A stretch of DNA of 7,378 nucleotides, taken from NCBI GenBank assembly GCA_000715855.1, contig KL571197.1, positions 35,790-43,167 of the forward strand. The letters run 5' to 3'. Below, piece by piece: positions 5,293 to 7,378 of this stretch. Within the stretch, counting starts at the first letter, position 1. Each line of letters opens with the position of its first letter. The translations under genes were made by a program, and so were the position numbers. This DNA comes from Actinoplanes liguriensis (GTDB lineage: Bacteria > Actinomycetota > Actinomycetes > Mycobacteriales > Micromonosporaceae). Below the pieces are notes generated by a model. It made no database searches. It was not told where the DNA came from and worked only from the letters and a program-made list of their open reading frames with translations.

Positions 5293-5321
5293 TTGACTGT
5301 CCACTGAATCTGGCCGAATAC
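5293..5321 (+). promoter_or_regulatory. Housekeeping-type promoter of the AraC gene
   Basis: TTGACT (5293-5298) is a close -35 match. It is followed after 17 nt by GAATAC (5316-5321), a fair -10. Transcription would start near 5328, giving a leader of about 20 nt. GGAG at 5336-5339 lies in that leader, 11 nt before the ATG. Confidence 0.6.
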
Positions 5322-5350
5322 TCACCGTATGCGATGGAGCACCGGACGGC

Positions 5351-6346
5351 ATGGGTGACGCCGTACCGGGCACCGGTTCCACACCGGCCCCGGGCAACGT
5401 CTACTTCGACAGCGTCGGCGTCCGCGAGGCCCGTGACGTACTGAATCGTTTCTACCATCCGGTGTCGCTGGGCGCTCCGGAGAGCGCGGACACCAAGGTC
5501 GGGGTCGAGGTGATCCAACTCGGACCGCTCACCGTCGGTCATCTCACGTTCGCCGGCCATGTGACCCTGGTCGCCGCCGAAGCCGACGCCTATCACGTCA
5601 CCCTGCCGGTCTCCGGGCGCGTGGTGGCCCGCCGCAACGGGCGCGACGTCGTCGCCGGGCCGGCCACCGCGGTCGCCTTCCGCCCCGGCGATCCGGTCTA
5701 CCTGAGACCCGAGGCGCCCTCCACGGAGATCGACGTACGGATCGAGCGCTGGGCCCTGGAGAGTGAACTCGCGTCGCTGCTCGGTCACCCGGTCGAGGGA
5801 CCGATCGACCTGCCCGCCGCGTTCGACCTGACCGGCGGCCCGGCGCACAGCTGGAGCCGGCTGATCCGGCTGCTCCACGACGAGCTGGAGCACGAGACCA
5901 GCCTGATCTTCCAGCCGATGATCGCCGGGCAACTGTGCAGCAGCGTGCTGAGCGGGCTGCTGCTGAGCGTGCCGCACCGCTACCACGACGAGCTGATCAC
6001 GCCGGCCGGCGCCGGGCCGCCCCGGGCGATCCGGCGGGTGCTGGACGCGATCAATGACGAGCCGGACCGGGCGTTCACCGTCGCCGACCTGGCCGGGATC
6101 GCCGGGACGAGCGTGCGCTCGCTGCAGGAGGGGTTCCGCCGGCACATCGGGCGCACGCCGATGGAACACCTCCAGCAGACCCGGCTGAACCGGGCGCACG
6201 AGACCCTTCTCGAGGCCGATCCGGGCCTGGTCACGGTGGCCGCGGTGGCCAACCGATGGGGCTTCGCCCACCTGGGGCGGTTCGCCTCGGCGTACCGGAT
6301 GAGGTTCGGTGTCTCCCCCTCGGAGACGCTGCGCCGGCCCGGTTGA
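5351..6346 (+). CDS. AraC-family transcriptional regulator with N-terminal cupin-type sensor domain, 331 aa
   Basis: This is a two-domain AraC/XylS regulator. Residues about 20-210 form a beta-rich AraC_binding_2-like sensor domain (note YHVTLPVSGRVVARRNGRDV and the AVAFRPGDPVYLRP strand pair, typical of this subgroup, which includes regulators of aromatic or alkane catabolism). Residues about 225-331 hold the two helix-turn-helix motifs: TVADLAGIAGTSVRSLQEGF (243-262) with RRHIGRTPMEHLQQTRLNRA, then VTVAAVANRWGFAHLGRF (294-311) and the signature YRMRFGVSPSETLR (315-328). No inducer can be named and no catabolic operon is adjacent. The ATG at 5351 follows a TTGACT/GAATAC promoter and a modest GGAG site; other nearby ATGs are out of frame. 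It is divergent from the STAS gene, and its stop codon lies in the first of three 23-bp repeats. Confidence 0.92.
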   Translation: MGDAVPGTGSTPAPGNVYFDSVGVREARDVLNRFYHPVSLGAPESADTKVGVEVIQLGPLTVGHLTFAGHVTLVAAEADAYHVTLPVSGRVVARRNGRDVVAGPATAVAFRPGDPVYLRPEAPSTEIDVRIERWALESELASLLGHPVEGPIDLPAAFDLTGGPAHSWSRLIRLLHDELEHETSLIFQPMIAGQLCSSVLSGLLLSVPHRYHDELITPAGAGPPRAIRRVLDAINDEPDRAFTVADLAGIAGTSVRSLQEGFRRHIGRTPMEHLQQTRLNRAHETLLEADPGLVTVAAVANRWGFAHLGRFASAYRMRFGVSPSETLRRPG

Positions 6347-6411
6347 GCCGCACTCCCCGGCGCGGCCGAGCTTCACTCGCCGGCGCGGCTGAGCTTCACT
6401 CCCCCGGGTCG
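6343..6411. repeat. Three imperfect 23-bp tandem repeats at the convergent gene ends
   Basis: Units run 6343-6365, 6366-6388 and 6389-6411. All share GAGC at unit positions 3-6, then CACTC, and units 1 and 2 end CCGGCGCGG. Units 1 and 2 differ at 5 of 23 positions; unit 3 diverges at its end. The first unit holds the AraC stop (6344-6346) and the third holds the stop of the opposing 119-aa gene (6396-6398). The array therefore fills the whole 49-bp gap plus both gene tips. Confidence 0.75.
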
Positions 6412-6755
6412 CACCGGCGGGGCTGGGGGACCTCGTTGATCCGGCGGGCGCCACGCCTCGCCGGGCCGCGATGGGCGCCGAAGAGGTGGCCGCGCGACGG
6501 CGTCCAGTCCCGCCAGGGCGCCAGCACGGGCGACAGCGCGACCGCGTCACCGTCGCCGGCGCCGCGCAGATCCTGCAGATACCCCTGCACGCGGGCGGCC
6601 GACGACGCGCCGCTCTCGGCCAGCTGCCGCACGATCCGCAGGGTGTCCGCGTCCGGGGGCGCGCCCTCCGGGTCCCGCCCCAGCAGGGCGGCCAGGCCGC
6701 TCAGCGCCCGCGCGACGTCACCCGCGTCCCGCTCGGCGTCCCACAAGCCGGTCAT
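6396..6755 (-). CDS. Protein of unknown function, 119 aa
   Basis: I do not recognise a family. The first two thirds are helical and acidic: AERDAGDVARALSGLAALLG (7-26), then ADTLRIVRQLAESG and SAARVQGYLQDLRGAG. The last third is basic and Pro/Arg-rich (HRGPARRGARRINEVPQPRR), which could be a flexible tail. There is no signal peptide or membrane segment. GC at third positions is high throughout, arguing for a real gene over the plus-strand frame. I chose ATG at 6755 because the N terminus looks natural there and its ATGA overlaps the stop of a short upstream ORF. A longer in-frame start at 6851 is possible but adds a low-complexity Arg/Pro/Gly leader. It converges on the AraC gene with 49 bp between stops. 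Confidence 0.6.
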   Translation of the reverse strand: MTGLWDAERDAGDVARALSGLAALLGRDPEGAPPDADTLRIVRQLAESGASSAARVQGYLQDLRGAGDGDAVALSPVLAPWRDWTPSRGHLFGAHRGPARRGARRINEVPQPRRCDPGE

Positions 6756-6823
6756 GCCGGGCCGGCCTTCGGCGTACCCTCCCGGCCGTGACCTGGGATG
6801 TCGTGGTCGGTGCAGTCCGTCAT
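6752..6823 (-). CDS. Possible 23-aa leader ORF coupled to the 119-aa gene
   Basis: The ORF starts at ATG (6821-6823) and reads MTDCTDHDIPGHGREGTPKA then GPA. It ends with a TGA that overlaps the next ATG as ATGA (6752-6755), the same coupling seen between tetR and the efflux gene. A GAGGGG purine run lies 11 nt upstream of its ATG, a little far for a Shine-Dalgarno. The downstream gene has no good ribosome site of its own, so reinitiation from this ORF would explain its translation. It is too short to judge by codon use and may be chance. Confidence 0.3.
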   Translation of the reverse strand: MTDCTDHDIPGHGREGTPKAGPA

Positions 6824-6856
6824 GCGGATCCAGTCCCCTCACCTCACGCACGCCGC

Positions 6857-6874
6857 GCCGGACCTCGGTCCGGC
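6857..6874. promoter_or_regulatory. 18-bp inverted repeat GCCGGACC-TC-GGTCCGGC, candidate operator
   Basis: Perfect 8-bp arms flank a 2-bp centre. The repeat is 33 bp upstream of the 23-codon ORF, in the putative promoter region of the minus-strand genes and nearly 200 bp upstream of the 61-aa gene. A 2-nt loop is too tight for a normal terminator hairpin and no T tract follows, so a dimeric DNA-binding protein site is more likely. Confidence 0.4.
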
Positions 6875-6956
6875 TGTCGGGACGGTTCGCCCCGGGCGTA
6901 CATGACAGGCGAAAATGTATTCGGCCCGCTACTTTGCGTCCATCCGTAACGCGCAG

Positions 6957-6981
6957 GTTCTGTCCAGTTAGCGCTCAGTTC
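6957..6981 (+). promoter_or_regulatory. Three GTT(C/A) direct repeats about one helical turn apart
   Basis: GTTC (6957-6960), GTTA (6967-6970) and GTTC (6978-6981) are spaced 10 and 11 bp, each preceded by AG or CAG. Direct repeats at 11-bp spacing starting GTTCA are typical of OmpR-class response regulators such as actinobacterial PhoP. The flanking bases (GTTCACC) do not match well, so this is a weak candidate. Confidence 0.25.
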
Positions 6982-7053
6982 GGGCACCCTTGCCCCGGCA
7001 CGGCGTACAGAATGAAAAAACGGGCCGAGAAAAACGCCTGGTCGATCACCCGG

Positions 7054-7059
7054 AAGGAG
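7054..7059 (+). promoter_or_regulatory. Strong Shine-Dalgarno AAGGAG of the 61-aa gene
   Basis: AAGGAG lies 5 nt before the ATG at 7065. It fixes the start against an in-frame ATG at 6990, which has no such site. Confidence 0.8.
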
Positions 7060-7064
7060 CCACC

Positions 7065-7250
7065 ATGAGCACGATCCGGACACCCTCGGAAGCCGCGGCG
7101 CCCGTCTGGCGCACCGGCGCCGAGCAGCCCTGGGATCCCGAGGATCTGGCGGTCGCCCAGGGCAAGGACCCGACGCCGGAGAACATCGCCCGGGCTCGCG
7201 CCGAACTCGAGCGGGACGGCGCCGCGGCAATCGAGCGGACCGTCCCCTAG
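7065..7250 (+). CDS. Small acidic protein of unknown function, 61 aa
   Basis: This short gene has one of the best ribosome-binding sites in the window (AAGGAG, 5 nt from ATG). The protein is soluble and has a Pro/Trp-containing N-terminal half (VWRTGAEQPWDPEDLAVAQG, 14-33). A DPTPEN turn follows, then one strong amphipathic helix, NIARARAELERDGAAAIERT (40-59). I recall similar small uncharacterised proteins in actinomycetes with a 'W.PEDLA.A.G.DPTPENIARAR..L' core, but cannot name a family or function. There are no Cys, no membrane segment and no secretion signal. The long AT-richer leader and strong ribosome site suggest it is well expressed or conditionally induced. It converges on the partial oxidoreductase gene, with a hairpin between them. 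Confidence 0.8.
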   Translation: MSTIRTPSEAAAPVWRTGAEQPWDPEDLAVAQGKDPTPENIARARAELERDGAAAIERTVP

Positions 7251-7267
7251 CAGGGATTACGCGTCGA

Positions 7268-7289
7268 GTCCGGCTCAGCCGAGCCGGAC
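7268..7289. terminator. Hairpin between convergent genes, probable terminator
   Basis: Perfect 9-bp arms (GTCCGGCTC and its complement) flank the loop AGCC. It lies 17 bp after the 61-aa gene stop and spans the stop codon (7275-7277) of the minus-strand gene. There is no T tract on either side, as is common for actinomycete terminators. It could serve the 61-aa gene transcript. Confidence 0.55.
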
Positions 7290-7378
7290 CGTCCGCCCCT
7301 GCGCGATCGCCTCGTCGGCGGCGGCCAGCACCTCGGTCACCCGCTGCCCGAACCGGACGTCCACGGCCGGCTTCGGCC
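7275..7378 (-). CDS. C-terminal end of a probable Gfo/Idh/MocA-family oxidoreductase (partial)
   Basis: Thirty-three codons plus the stop are visible; the rest lies beyond the right edge. The tail reads PKPAVDVRFGQRVTEVLAAA followed by DEAIAQGRTVRLG. A final helix of the form 'RFG.RV.EVL.AA..S...GR.V.L' resembles the closing helix and strand of Gfo/Idh/MocA NAD(P)-dependent sugar or inositol dehydrogenases. High GC at third positions supports coding. The family call rests on a short tail only, and no cofactor or catalytic motif is in view. Its stop codon lies inside the hairpin at 7268-7289. Confidence 0.5.
   Translation of the reverse strand, partial: PKPAVDVRFGQRVTEVLAAADEAIAQGRTVRLG

Larger units (their letters stand above)
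6824..7064. other. Intergenic region between divergent genes
   Basis: This 241-bp gap carries the start-side control signals of the 119-aa and 61-aa genes. Parts are notably AT-richer than the rest of the window (around 6910-6935 and 7011-7034, the latter with an A6 run). Besides the 18-bp inverted repeat and the GTT(C/A) repeats listed separately, I see no convincing -35/-10 pair; TACAGA at 7006-7011 and TACTTT at 6930-6935 are only weak -10 candidates. No further gene is evident. Confidence 0.4.

Noticed and set aside
5267..5294. SigR/ECF-type promoter (GGAAC ... GTT) for the AraC gene
   Set aside because: The spacing is about 20 nt, longer than the usual 16-18, and a better TTGACT/GAATAC promoter lies right there.
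5065..5397. Long N-terminal extension of the STAS protein to 229 aa
   Set aside because: The added part has no fold-like pattern, mixed codon use and would cover the AraC promoter and start; the GTG at 5064 has a ribosome site and begins the domain directly.
5189..6550. A 453-codon minus-strand frame across the AraC gene
   Set aside because: It is antisense to a well-supported AraC regulator and its product is low-complexity.
6471..7068. Plus-strand open frames across 6471-6791 and 6256-7068
   Set aside because: Their products are Arg/Ala/Pro-rich without domain-like pattern; the minus-strand 119-aa frame has the more natural residue mix and third-position GC.

Overview
This window reads as chromosomal DNA from a high-GC Gram-positive actinomycete. 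GC is very high, third codon positions are almost all G or C, GTG starts are common, genes are tightly packed, and several starts look leaderless. An Actinoplanes/Micromonospora-type genome is my inference, not shown by a marker gene. I see no rRNA, tRNA, insertion sequence, phage gene or CRISPR array.

Left part (1-1339): the 3' end of a CocE/NonD-type hydrolase gene enters from the left edge. It runs convergently into a small SnoaL/NTF2-fold gene, with a 44-bp overlap of their 3' ends. That gene is divergent from a helical 152-aa protein of unknown function, which in turn overlaps an HxlR-type repressor gene by 11 bp at their 3' ends.

Middle (1340-4639): the HxlR gene is divergent from an alpha/beta hydrolase with a Cys nucleophile elbow. 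An inverted repeat in the short gap is a candidate operator. Next comes a TetR regulator joined by an ATGA overlap to a 14-TM DHA2-type drug-efflux pump. A perfect 17-bp palindrome lies over the presumed -35 region just upstream, which fits an autoregulated drug-responsive operon. A strong symmetrical hairpin with A and T tracts closes the block.

Right part (4640-7378): a STAS-domain anti-sigma-factor antagonist (minus strand) is divergent from an AraC-type regulator with an N-terminal sensor domain. The AraC gene converges, across three imperfect 23-bp tandem repeats, on an unrecognised 119-aa gene that may be coupled to a 23-codon leader ORF. A 61-aa acidic protein with a strong Shine-Dalgarno sequence follows. 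The 3' end of a probable Gfo/Idh/MocA oxidoreductase gene, converging on it, runs off the right edge.

The window holds several small regulator-effector modules rather than one large system. The most distinctive features are three start sites with the same TAGNNT-6 nt-start layout, the TetR operator candidate, the repeat clusters at 4450-4600 and 6343-6411, and the possible 23-codon ORF. I do not see convincing evidence for a wholly new multi-gene system.
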